A stretch of 64,000 bases of DNA, taken from assembly GCF_004331675.1 (NCBI RefSeq), contig NZ_SJSN01000003.1, forward strand, positions 288,575-352,574, in the 5' to 3' direction. The stretch's first letter is position 1; each line of letters opens with the position of its first letter. Source of the DNA: Pedobacter frigidisoli (lineage in GTDB: Bacteria > Bacteroidota > Bacteroidia > Sphingobacteriales > Sphingobacteriaceae). The position numbers were made by a program, and so were the translations under genes. Positions 36,558 to 44,820 of this stretch are shown piece after piece. A model generated the notes under the pieces. It saw only the letters and a program-made list of their open reading frames with translations, was not told the origin of the DNA and did no database searches.

Positions 36558-37235
36558 CTAAAGTTTCTCAAAAGGAATATCCATCAAATCGTAATGCTGC
36601 CAGTTAGAAAAGTCATAATGCCACCATTCGTTTTCTAAGACATTCATGTTGAATTTTTTCATCGTTGAGATTAGAAAATCTCTGTTTTTTCGTATTTTTG
36701 GAGTAACAGGTTCATAGTTTGCAGCCGCAGCAGCAGAGAAACTATCATAAGGTGTCGGCATTGGTATTTCCTTACCTGTTTTTAAATTAATTAAGGTTAA
36801 ATCTACTGCACAGCCACGATTATGCTTTGATCCTTTAGCCGGATTTGCCACGAAGTTTTTATCGCTGGCTTTTTGGTAAAATGCTACGGTAATCGTATAT
36901 GGACGATATCCATCAAAAATTTTCAATCCGTAGCCCTTTTTATTCAATTCCCTTTGGATTTTTTTTAACGACTCTACAACGGGTTTCCGAGCAAATGCCC
37001 TGACTTGTTTATACATCACCTTTTTCATGAAATTATTCTTCGTAGCGTATCGAATATCTAATTTAATGTTAGGAATTGCCTTCTTAATCTCCACCAACTC
37101 ATTATTCGGATTCATTTTTACTGAAGCCAAATATTGATTGTAAGAATTGATAACTACGAGTTTTTTCGCTGGTTTGGTTTGAGCAAAAGCACAGATTGAA
37201 AATGATAGAATCGTTATTAAGATTTTTATTTTCAT
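36558..37235 (-). CDS. Exported D-alanyl-D-alanine dipeptidase (VanX/DdpX type, M15D)
   Basis: This 225-residue zinc peptidase has a signal peptide (ITILSFSICAFAQ). The family signature begins LDIRYATKNNFMKKVMY. The zinc and catalytic residues are in SKHNRGCAVDLTL (HxxxxxxD) and ENEWWHYDF (ExxWWH). It hydrolyses D-Ala-D-Ala. Without vanH/vanA neighbours this is not a vancomycin-resistance gene; salvage of D-alanine from wall turnover, or the stationary-phase role known for DdpX, is more likely. The next gene on the same strand is an alanine-dehydrogenase-like gene, separated by a REP-like palindrome. Confidence 0.92.
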   Translation of the reverse strand: MKIKILITILSFSICAFAQTKPAKKLVVINSYNQYLASVKMNPNNELVEIKKAIPNIKLDIRYATKNNFMKKVMYKQVRAFARKPVVESLKKIQRELNKKGYGLKIFDGYRPYTITVAFYQKASDKNFVANPAKGSKHNRGCAVDLTLINLKTGKEIPMPTPYDSFSAAAAANYEPVTPKIRKNRDFLISTMKKFNMNVLENEWWHYDFSNWQHYDLMDIPFEKL

Positions 37236-37257
37236 AGCGGCATTTCTAAAAATAGGT

Positions 37258-37321
37258 CGTCATTGCGAGTTACGAAGCAATCTATTTAACGAGTGAGATT
37301 GCTTCGTACCTCGCAATGATG
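37258..37321. repeat. REP-like palindrome, family A copy 2
   Basis: The arms read CGTCATTGCGAGTTACGAAG and, inverted, CTTCGTACCTCGCAATGATG, with about two mismatches over 26 bp and a 12-nt loop. It lies between the alanine-dehydrogenase-like gene and the dipeptidase gene, where it could cap or reduce read-through. Confidence 0.88.
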
Positions 37322-37334
37322 ATAAGTGTGAGAT

Positions 37335-38564
37335 TTACTGATTGGAAACTACCAACAACTCCAAATCCTTAAATGGCAAATTAAACATATCAGCCAAGTC
37401 CTTATTGGTACAGTTTCCCTGATAAATATAAAGCGCCTCTCTTATCCCTGGATTATTCCATACCATATTCATCAAGCCACCAAACTCACCAATATCCAAC
37501 AAAATAGGTGCAAAAATATTAGTCAATGCATACGATGCCGTTCTTGGAACACGAGATGCAATATTGGGTACGCAATAATGAATTACGTCATACTTTCTAA
37601 ACACAGGATTTGTGTGATTCGTTACTTCCGAAGTTTCAAAGCAACCACCTTGATCGATACTTACATCAATCACAACAGAATGTGGTTTCATTCTGGCAAC
37701 GGTTTCTTCCATCACCACACAAGGGCTGCGGCCATGACTAGCACGGATGGCGCCAATTACAACATCGCAAGTTACAATATGCTTATTTAAAACGATGGGC
37801 TGCATTACCGAAGTAAAAACACGGCTATTGCCCAAATTATTCTGGAGTCTGCGTAAACGGTAAATGGAGCTGTCAAAAACTTTTACTTCGGCCCCCAAAG
37901 CTAAAGCGGTTCTGGCTGCATATTCGCCAACGGTTCCAGCACCTAAAATAACAATCTCCGTTGGTGGCACACCGGTAAAACCTCCAAGCATTAAGCCCTT
38001 ACCACCAGTAACGTTGCTTAAATATTCGGCAGCAATTAATATAGAAGTAGAACCAACGATTTCACTCATTGCCCTAACAACGCTCAATACATTACCTTCA
38101 TCACGCAGGTATTCAAAACACAAGGCATTAATTTTTTTCTGCATTAAAGCTTTGAGGTATTCCTGCTTTAAGGTTCCGGTTTGTAATGATGAAATTAACG
38201 TCTGCCCTTTATGCATCATGGCAATTTCTTCGAGCATTGGTGGTGCAATTTTCACCAGAATATCGCAATCGAAAACCTCCTTTTTATCGTAGGCAATTTT
38301 TGCGCCTTGCTCCGCATATTCAGAATCGGAAAAGTTTGCTGCGGTTCCTGCTCCACTTTCTAATATAACATTATGGCCATTATTAACCAAAAGCGCTACA
38401 GATAGCGGCGTTAAGGCAATTCTATTTTCTTGAAAAGAAATTTCTTTCGGTATTCCTATGTTCAGACTGTTTTTTCTATTTCTGGTTTCCAGCGTCGCCT
38501 CTTGTGTTTGTAATAAACCCTGACGAGCTATGTCGGCCATTCCTTCGCGTAATCCTGTAGCCAT
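37335..38564 (-). CDS. Alanine dehydrogenase/transhydrogenase-alpha family protein
   Basis: This 409-residue protein belongs to the AlaDh/PNT family: LNIGIPKEISFQENRIALTP opens the core, and VVILGAGTVGEYAARTALALGAEV is the NAD-binding glycine motif. It has about 33 extra residues before the core. At the place where alanine dehydrogenases have LFTYLHLA with the catalytic histidine, this protein reads TLISSLQTGTLK with no histidine. It may therefore be a divergent member whose activity is not plain L-alanine deamination. The D-Ala-D-Ala dipeptidase gene follows on the same strand. Confidence 0.82.
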   Translation of the reverse strand: MATGLREGMADIARQGLLQTQEATLETRNRKNSLNIGIPKEISFQENRIALTPLSVALLVNNGHNVILESGAGTAANFSDSEYAEQGAKIAYDKKEVFDCDILVKIAPPMLEEIAMMHKGQTLISSLQTGTLKQEYLKALMQKKINALCFEYLRDEGNVLSVVRAMSEIVGSTSILIAAEYLSNVTGGKGLMLGGFTGVPPTEIVILGAGTVGEYAARTALALGAEVKVFDSSIYRLRRLQNNLGNSRVFTSVMQPIVLNKHIVTCDVVIGAIRASHGRSPCVVMEETVARMKPHSVVIDVSIDQGGCFETSEVTNHTNPVFRKYDVIHYCVPNIASRVPRTASYALTNIFAPILLDIGEFGGLMNMVWNNPGIREALYIYQGNCTNKDLADMFNLPFKDLELLVVSNQ

Positions 38565-38636
38565 GATGCTTAAAAATGTGTTAGTTTTAGGTTTTTGAAG
38601 ATAAGGAAAATCTGTGAATTAATTGAGAACTAATTG

Positions 38637-39053
38637 TTATACCTTCGAGAAAGTAAAAGTTCTACTGTTCTCATCAACAACAGCGATTCCAACTTTTACA
38701 TAATGATCTGGCAATAATTCGGCCACTCTCTCAGGCCATTCGATTAAGCAAATTCCGCCTCCATAAAAGTATTCCTCGTAACCTAAATCATAAGCTTCTT
38801 GTATATCTTTTATCCGATAAAAATCGAAATGATAAACAGCGCCTTTCGAACTTTCGTACTCGTTTACGATGGAATAAGTCGGACTAGAAACCACATCCTC
38901 CACGCCTAATATTTTAGAAAAAACTTTTATAAATGTTGTTTTACCTGCGCCCATATCTCCATCGAAAATGAATACTTTTTGGTCGCCAGCGAAATCTAAA
39001 AGCTGTTGGGCAACAAGTGATAAATCTGATAAACTATTAACTTCTATTTCCAT
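38637..39053 (-). CDS. tsaE: tRNA threonylcarbamoyladenosine synthesis ATPase TsaE
   Basis: TsaE is the small ATPase that works with TsaB and TsaD to make t6A37 in tRNAs reading ANN codons. The start at 39053 (MEIEVNSLSDL) gives 138 residues; the ten residues from an upstream ATG are not family-like and would overlap the promoter. Walker A is GDMGAGKTTF (residues 32-41). VVSSPTYSIVNEY and LIEWPERV are diagnostic. A TACTTTTG box lies 17-24 bp upstream. Confidence 0.95.
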   Translation of the reverse strand: MEIEVNSLSDLSLVAQQLLDFAGDQKVFIFDGDMGAGKTTFIKVFSKILGVEDVVSSPTYSIVNEYESSKGAVYHFDFYRIKDIQEAYDLGYEEYFYGGGICLIEWPERVAELLPDHYVKVGIAVVDENSRTFTFSKV

Positions 39054-39069
39054 TTTAAAAAAATAAAGG

Positions 39070-39077
39070 CAAAAGTA
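39070..39077 (-). promoter_or_regulatory. Predicted tsaE -7 box overlapping a hairpin
   Basis: The minus strand reads TACTTTTG, a TAnnTTTG match with a predicted leader of about 12 nt. It overlaps one arm of a perfect inverted repeat, GGCAAAAG (39068-39075) and CTTTTGCC (39094-39101), which could be an operator. Confidence 0.5.
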
Positions 39078-39161
39078 ATACATAAGTGCATTGCTTTTGC
39101 CTAAACATTATTTTCATGAATTGCCTCAGCATCTTTTGTGCTAGGTATTCATATTATTTAG

Positions 39162-39182
39162 ATCCTGAATCAAGTTCAGGAT
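39162..39182. repeat. Short palindromic repeat
   Basis: ATCCTGAA and TTCAGGAT flank a 5-nt loop and are followed by GACGG. It lies between porX and tsaE, upstream of the longer palindrome at 39238. Confidence 0.65.
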
Positions 39183-39237
39183 GACGGCCGCATTGAAACG
39201 TAAAGCCTAATCCAGTTATTAATACCCTCGATCAATC

Positions 39238-39318
39238 GTCATTTCGAGCAGAGCCGAGAAATCTTTGACTCCAATTTAAAAAATTTCTTCATTGCGCTTC
39301 GCTCCAGTCGAAAAGACG
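39238..39318. repeat. CGTCATTTCGA palindrome (family B), copy 1
   Basis: It starts CGTCATTTCGAGC and ends inverted as GTCGAAAAGACG, with an interior rich in AAATCTTT/AAATTTCTT. Relatives are at 49220-49294 and 57658-57738. It lies just past the porX stop codon. Confidence 0.75.
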
Positions 39319-39330
39319 GAATTTTTATCC

Positions 39331-40884
39331 TTATCTCGGCGAGTATGTGATTACCGGAATAATCATCTCTTCCAAGGAAATTCCTCCATGCTGGAAAGTT
39401 TCATTATAATAATTTACAAACTGGTTGTAGTTATTCGGGTAAACAAAATAACTATCCTCTTTGGCAAAAATGTAGCTGCTACTGATGTTAATTTTTGGCA
39501 ATTGTGCATCATGAGGATTTTTAATTGCAAAAACCTCTTTTGCATTGAAGTTTAAATTTCTGCCTTGTTTGTACCTTAAGTTGGTATTGGTACTTCTATC
39601 GCCAATAACCTTAACTGGTTTTTTCACACGAATGGTTCCATGATCTGTAGTAATGACAACCTTAACCTGTTTCTGTGAAATTTTCTTCAATAAATCCCAA
39701 AGTGGAGAATGCTCAAACCACGAAAGCGTTAACGAACGATAAGCCGCATCATCATTTGCCAACTCACGAATCATTTGCATATCGGTACGGGCATGGCTCA
39801 ACATATCAACAAAGTTGAAAACAATGGCATTGAAATCGTTTTGCAGCAAATTATGCGTTTGCTCTACCAATTCTTTTCCCTGCTCGAAAGTTAAAATTTT
39901 GTTATAGCTAAATTTGCAATCTTTCCTTAAGCTACGCTTGATGTTATCTGCCAAGAAAGCCTCTTCATGCATATTTTTGCCGCCTTCATCATCATCATTT
40001 TGCCAAAGTTGCGGAAAACGTTTTTCCATTTCCAAAGGCATTAGGCCTGAGAAAATCGCATTACGAGCATATTGCGTAGCCGTTGGAAGAATACTGGTGT
40101 ACATGTCCTCTTCATCAATACGGAAATACTCAGAAATTAATGGGTTAATAATTTTCCATTGATCGTAACGTAAATTATCAATTAGAATAAAAAATACTGG
40201 CGTAGTATCATTAATATGTGGAAATGCTTTTTTCTTGAGCAACTCGTTAGAAAGCAATGGCGATTTATCCTTGTTCTTAATCCAATCCAGATAGTTCTCT
40301 TCGATAAATTTAGAAAACTGCGTATTGGCCTCTTGCTTTTGCATGGTTAAAATTTCATGCATTTGTGGATCATCCAACTTCTCCAATTCAAGTTCCCAAA
40401 AAACTATTTTTTTGTAAACCTCAATCCATTCATCGTAATTTAATTTGTCACTCAAAGTCATACCCAAACGGCGAAAATCTTGTTGATAAGCCATTGAAGT
40501 TTTTTCGCTTACCAAAAGTTTCTTGTCGATCAGTTTTTTTATAGTCAGCAAAACCTGTTTAGGGTTTACGGGTTTTATCAGGTAATCATCAATTTTACTT
40601 CCAATGGCATCTTCCATTAGGTTTTCCTCCTCACTTTTGGTAATGAGGACTACGGGAACATCGGGATTTAAGTTTTTAATGGCTCCAAGGGTTTCAATTC
40701 CACTCATTCCCGGCATATTTTCATCTAAAAAAACAAGGTCGAAATGAGATTTTCCAAATGCCTCTAAAGCGTCGTTTCCATTGGTAAATGTGGTTACATG
40801 GTAGCCTTTGTCATTCAACAATAATATATGAGGTTTTAATAAGTCGATTTCATCATCGGCCCACAATATTTTAGTTTCTTGCAT
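39331..40884 (-). CDS. porX: PorX: response regulator with PglZ (alkaline phosphatase-like) domain
   Basis: PorX regulates type IX secretion in Bacteroidota. The 517-residue protein has a receiver at residues 1-120 (D10, D11, phospho-acceptor D54 in LVFLDENMPG, conserved lysine in YLIKPVNP), a helical linker, and a PglZ domain from about residue 200. That domain carries FFILIDNLRYDQW, ILPTATQYARNAIFSG and VVITTDHGTIRV as probable metal and catalytic motifs. P. gingivalis PorX has been reported to act as a phosphodiesterase on oligonucleotides. Its usual kinase PorY is not in the window, so other T9SS genes must lie elsewhere. Confidence 0.95.
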   Translation of the reverse strand: MQETKILWADDEIDLLKPHILLLNDKGYHVTTFTNGNDALEAFGKSHFDLVFLDENMPGMSGIETLGAIKNLNPDVPVVLITKSEEENLMEDAIGSKIDDYLIKPVNPKQVLLTIKKLIDKKLLVSEKTSMAYQQDFRRLGMTLSDKLNYDEWIEVYKKIVFWELELEKLDDPQMHEILTMQKQEANTQFSKFIEENYLDWIKNKDKSPLLSNELLKKKAFPHINDTTPVFFILIDNLRYDQWKIINPLISEYFRIDEEDMYTSILPTATQYARNAIFSGLMPLEMEKRFPQLWQNDDDEGGKNMHEEAFLADNIKRSLRKDCKFSYNKILTFEQGKELVEQTHNLLQNDFNAIVFNFVDMLSHARTDMQMIRELANDDAAYRSLTLSWFEHSPLWDLLKKISQKQVKVVITTDHGTIRVKKPVKVIGDRSTNTNLRYKQGRNLNFNAKEVFAIKNPHDAQLPKINISSSYIFAKEDSYFVYPNNYNQFVNYYNETFQHGGISLEEMIIPVITYSPR

Positions 40885-40995
40885 GTTTTTGTAAAAATAG
40901 GTATGTATCGCCTTTTATATTTGGCAGGTAAATCAAACTACAAATAAAAATAGCAATTTTTGTACCGTATCTATCTATTTAACTATTTTTAACGA

Positions 40996-42219
40996 TTGAA
41001 TAAGAAGAAAATAATAAATGATCCGGTTTACGGTTTCATTAGCATTCCATCAGAATTGGTTTATGATGTAATCTCGCATCCATATTTCCAGCGTTTGCGT
41101 TACATTAAGCAACTGGGGATGACACACCTGGTTTATCCGGGTGCTTTACACACCAGGTTTCATCATGCGCTTGGCGCCATGCATTTAATGAGTCTTGCCA
41201 TCAGTTTGTTAAGGAGCAAGGATCACATTATTACGGAAGGTGAAGAAGAATCTGCTATTTTGGCCATTTTACTGCACGACATTGGTCATGGCCCTTTTTC
41301 GCATGCCTTGGAGCACTCTTTGGTAACTGGCATTAAGCACGAGGATATTTCGGCCAAGTTAATGCAAGAGTTAAACACTCATTTCAATGGAAAGTTAACA
41401 CATGCCATAGAAATTTTTAATGGCACTTACCCAAAACGTTTTCTTCACCAATTGATATCTGGTCAGCTGGATTTGGATAGGATGGACTACTTAAATCGCG
41501 ATAGCTTTTTTACGGGCGTAAGTGAGGGTGTAATCAGTTTCGATCGCATTATTAAAATGTTCAATGTTTTTGATGATGATTTGGTTATCGAGGAAAAGGG
41601 AATTTATTCGATTGAAAAATTCTTAATTGCCCGCCGATTGATGTATTGGCAGGTTTACCTGCATAAAACAGTAATCTCTGGTGAAATGATTTTAGTGAAG
41701 TTATTGGAGCGGGCAAAGGAATTATCCGCCGCAGGCGAAGATTTATTTGCATCTCCATCATTAAATTATTTCCTTAAAAACGATATTAACGAGGGGAATT
41801 TCTTTGCTCAAAAGGAGAATTTGGAGCATTTTACCAATTTAGATGATCAGGATATTTACGCCGCCGTTAAGGTTTGGGTAAAACATCCCGATAAGATATT
41901 GGCTACACTTTGCCAAATGTTAACCTCCAGGAATTTGTACAAGGTAGAAATGGGCAATGAGATGGCAAATGTAGATCGTGTGCAATTTTTACAGGATGCA
42001 GCAGTTAACTTATTGGGTATAAAACCAGAAGAGGCCAGGTATTTCGTATTTACCGATTCGATTCAAAACCGTGCTTACAATGCTGGGGTGGGCAACATTA
42101 AGATATTAATGAAAAATAACGATATTGTTGATATTGCAAAGGCATCGGATTTATCAAATCTGGAGTCGCTGCAAAAAACCGTAGAGAAGTATATCCTCTG
42201 CTACCCGCGAGGGATTTAA
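40996..42219 (+). CDS. HD-domain phosphohydrolase (dNTPase/SAMHD1-like)
   Basis: This 407-residue protein has an HD metal-binding motif in ILLHDIGHGPFSHALEH and the downstream aspartate in GQLDLDRMDYLNRDSF, as in dNTP triphosphohydrolases of the SAMHD1/YwfO branch. FQRLRYIKQLGMTHLVYPGALHTRFHHALGAMHLM is typical. The start is TTG at 40996: an in-frame TAA lies six bases upstream, and the next downstream methionine would remove conserved residues. It is divergent from porX, with 111 bp between. Confidence 0.92.
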   Translation: MNKKKIINDPVYGFISIPSELVYDVISHPYFQRLRYIKQLGMTHLVYPGALHTRFHHALGAMHLMSLAISLLRSKDHIITEGEEESAILAILLHDIGHGPFSHALEHSLVTGIKHEDISAKLMQELNTHFNGKLTHAIEIFNGTYPKRFLHQLISGQLDLDRMDYLNRDSFFTGVSEGVISFDRIIKMFNVFDDDLVIEEKGIYSIEKFLIARRLMYWQVYLHKTVISGEMILVKLLERAKELSAAGEDLFASPSLNYFLKNDINEGNFFAQKENLEHFTNLDDQDIYAAVKVWVKHPDKILATLCQMLTSRNLYKVEMGNEMANVDRVQFLQDAAVNLLGIKPEEARYFVFTDSIQNRAYNAGVGNIKILMKNNDIVDIAKASDLSNLESLQKTVEKYILCYPRGI

Positions 42220-42306
42220 GTTTTTTTAACAAAATATTTAACTTTTACTGCCGTTTTAAGTCTTACTATTGTGTAAAATATACACGGCTTAACCCTAACA
42301 GGTTTT

Positions 42307-42337
42307 TTTGTTCATATCAATTTAACATATACCTTTG
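42307..42337 (+). promoter_or_regulatory. lpxD promoter, predicted leaderless
   Basis: TTTG (42307-42310) and TACCTTTG (42330-42337) are separated by 19 nt, a full match to the Bacteroidota consensus. The -7 box ends 4 nt before the lpxD ATG, so the mRNA would start at or next to the start codon. Confidence 0.7.
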
Positions 42338-42341
42338 TACG

Positions 42342-43418
42342 ATGCAATTTACTGCAAAGCAGATAAGCGAGTTTTTAGATGGTTCCATAGATGGCAACCC
42401 TGATGTAGCCGTTACTGAACTATCTAAAATAGAAGATGGTAAGGTAGGTTCTTTGTCTTTTCTATCTAACCCGAAGTACGAAAACTTTTTGTATTCTACT
42501 CAGGCTTCAGTAGTTATCGTATCTAAGGATTTTGCCCCAACACAGCCTTACACCAGCACGTTAATTCGTGTTGATAATCCATACAGTTCATTTACCATCT
42601 TGTTAGATAAGTATAATGAAGCAATGAATGCACAGGCTGCTCAATCTGGTATCGATCGATTGGCATTTGTTCATCCAACAGCGAAAATTGGTAAAAATGT
42701 TTTTATCGATGCTTTTGCCTACGTTTCGGAAAATGTAACTATTGCTGATGGTTGCAGAATTTATGCACAAACATTTATTGGCGCAAACTCTAAAATTGGC
42801 GAGAATAGCACTTTTTTTCCTGGTGTAAAAATTTACCACAACTCGATTATTGGAGATCGTGTTATTATTCATTCTAATACTGTAATTGGTAGTGATGGAT
42901 TTGGTTTTGCCCCTCAAAAAGATGGCACTTACAACAAGATTCCTCAAATTGGAAACGTAATTATTGAGGATGATGTAGAAATCGGAGCCAATACAGCAGT
43001 AGATCGTGCCACAATGGGCTCAACAATTGTGAGAAAAGGAGCAAAAATTGATAATTTAATTCAAATTGCCCACAATGTTGAGGTTGGTGAAAACACAGTT
43101 TTAGCTGCTCAATCGGGCATATCTGGAAGCACCAAAATTGGCCCTAACAGCGTTGTTGGCGGTCAGGTTGGTATTGCTGGTCATTTAACCTTGGCAAAAG
43201 GAACACAGATTGGCGCTCAAGCGGGATTAAATTTTAACATTACCGAAGAAAATAAACAATGGCATGGTAGTCCAGCGCAACCTTTGCGCAATTGGATGCG
43301 TGCCTCCGTAATTTTTAAGCATCTGCCAGATGTGGAGAAAAGAATAAATGTGCTAGAAGAGGAATTGAAAAAGCTTACAGCGGAACTGGAAAAGAACACA
43401 ATACACAATGAACGTTAG
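42342..43418 (+). CDS. lpxD: UDP-3-O-acylglucosamine N-acyltransferase
   Basis: LpxD adds the amide-linked acyl chain in lipid A synthesis. The 358-residue protein begins with the uridine-binding domain (MQFTAKQISEFLDGSIDG) and continues with left-handed beta-helix hexapeptide repeats (IGKNVFI, IADGCRI, IGDRVII and others). The catalytic histidine lies in IQIAHNVEVGENT. The C terminus forms a short helix (VEKRINVLEEELKKL). It overlaps lpxC/fabZ by 11 bp and is the first gene of the lipid A operon. Confidence 0.97.
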   Translation: MQFTAKQISEFLDGSIDGNPDVAVTELSKIEDGKVGSLSFLSNPKYENFLYSTQASVVIVSKDFAPTQPYTSTLIRVDNPYSSFTILLDKYNEAMNAQAAQSGIDRLAFVHPTAKIGKNVFIDAFAYVSENVTIADGCRIYAQTFIGANSKIGENSTFFPGVKIYHNSIIGDRVIIHSNTVIGSDGFGFAPQKDGTYNKIPQIGNVIIEDDVEIGANTAVDRATMGSTIVRKGAKIDNLIQIAHNVEVGENTVLAAQSGISGSTKIGPNSVVGGQVGIAGHLTLAKGTQIGAQAGLNFNITEENKQWHGSPAQPLRNWMRASVIFKHLPDVEKRINVLEEELKKLTAELEKNTIHNER

Positions 43419-44820
43419 ACAAAAAACGATTAAAAAAGAAATATCAGCATCGGGAGTTGGTTTGCATACCGGCGCTAATGTTACCCTTACATTTTGCCCT
43501 GCACCAGAAAATCACGGCTTTAAATTTCAACGGGTTGATCTTGATGGTCATCCGGTTATCGATGCCGATGCAGACAACGTAACTGATACTTCTCGAGGAA
43601 CAACAATTACCCAAAACGGCGCAAGTGTAAGTACTGTAGAGCACGTAATGGCTTCGCTAATTGGAATGGATTTGGATAATGTGCTGATTAAATTAGATGG
43701 TCCGGAAACACCAATTATGGATGGAAGTTCGATCCAATTTATCGACTTGCTGGAAGAAGCGGGGTCAATAGAGCAAAATGCCGACCGTGAATACTTCACC
43801 ATTCCACACAACATAACCTATACTGAAGCAGATAGAAAGGTAGAAATCGTGGCGATGCCATTGGATGATTACCGTTTTACCTGTATGATTGATTATAATT
43901 CTCCTGTTTTAGGAAGCCAACATGCTGGCATTAATACCATTGCAGAGTTTAAAAAAGAAATTGCTTCTTGTCGTACGTTCTGTTTCTTGCACGAATTAGA
44001 ATACCAATTACAGCATAACCTAATTAAGGGTGGTGATTTGAATAATGCAATAGTTATTGTTGATAAAGAGGTTACTAAAGATGAATTAAGTCATTTAGCA
44101 AAACTTTTTAACCGTGCTGATATTGACGTGGCTCCGCAAGGAATCTTAAACAATATGGAATTGCGTTACCAAAATGAACCAGCTCGCCATAAATTGTTGG
44201 ATATGATTGGCGATTTGGCTTTGGTTGGTATGCATTTAAAAGGTCACATTATGGCAGCACGACCTGGTCACGCCGCTAATGTTGCTTTTGCCAAAAAAAT
44301 TAAGGCAGCCATTAAAAAAGAAAAAAATAAGAAAATACAAAAAGTATACGATCCCAGTGCAAAACCATTATACGATATCAATCAGGTAATGGAAATTCTG
44401 CCGCATCGTCAGCCATTTTTATTTGTAGATAAAATTTTAGAACTTTCTAAAAACCACGTGGTTGGCGTTAAAAACGTAACCATGAACGAGGAGTTTTTTA
44501 AAGGTCATTTTCCTGGCGCACCGGTTTTCCCTGGTGTAATCCAAATTGAAGCAATGGCACAGGTTGGTGGTATTTTAGTTTTAAGTACCGTTCCAGATCC
44601 AAGAAATTACCTAACTTACTTCTTAAAGATTGATAACGTACGTTTTAGGGCTCAGGTTTTACCTGGCGATACGATCGTTTTCCGTTGCGACTTGCTAGAA
44701 CCAATCAGACGAGGCATTGCCCAGATGAAAGGTGTTGGTATGGTTGGCGAAAAAATCGTAGTAGAAGCCGAAATGATGGCGCAAATCACAAAAATTAAAC
44801 AAGCAGAACCTACCCAATAA
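43408..44820 (+). CDS. lpxC/fabZ: Bifunctional UDP-3-O-acyl-GlcNAc deacetylase / 3-hydroxyacyl-ACP dehydratase
   Basis: This 470-residue fusion joins the first committed step of lipid A synthesis to the dehydratase of fatty acid elongation. The LpxC part (about residues 1-300) has GVGLHTGANV, the zinc histidine H79 in STVEHVMASL, and PARHKLLDMIGDL with the second zinc pair. The FabZ part (about residues 325-465) has ILPHRQPFLFVDK with the active histidine and GHFPGAPVFPGVIQIEAMAQ with the active glutamate. Both active sites look intact. This fusion is a hallmark of Bacteroidota. It overlaps lpxD by 11 bp and lpxA by 1 bp. Confidence 0.98.
   Translation: MNVRQKTIKKEISASGVGLHTGANVTLTFCPAPENHGFKFQRVDLDGHPVIDADADNVTDTSRGTTITQNGASVSTVEHVMASLIGMDLDNVLIKLDGPETPIMDGSSIQFIDLLEEAGSIEQNADREYFTIPHNITYTEADRKVEIVAMPLDDYRFTCMIDYNSPVLGSQHAGINTIAEFKKEIASCRTFCFLHELEYQLQHNLIKGGDLNNAIVIVDKEVTKDELSHLAKLFNRADIDVAPQGILNNMELRYQNEPARHKLLDMIGDLALVGMHLKGHIMAARPGHAANVAFAKKIKAAIKKEKNKKIQKVYDPSAKPLYDINQVMEILPHRQPFLFVDKILELSKNHVVGVKNVTMNEEFFKGHFPGAPVFPGVIQIEAMAQVGGILVLSTVPDPRNYLTYFLKIDNVRFRAQVLPGDTIVFRCDLLEPIRRGIAQMKGVGMVGEKIVVEAEMMAQITKIKQAEPTQ

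Noticed and set aside
36558..37235. Vancomycin-resistance locus
   Set aside because: The VanX-type dipeptidase has no vanH, vanA or vanRS neighbours, is exported, and Gram-negative Bacteroidota are not vancomycin targets; wall salvage is more likely.
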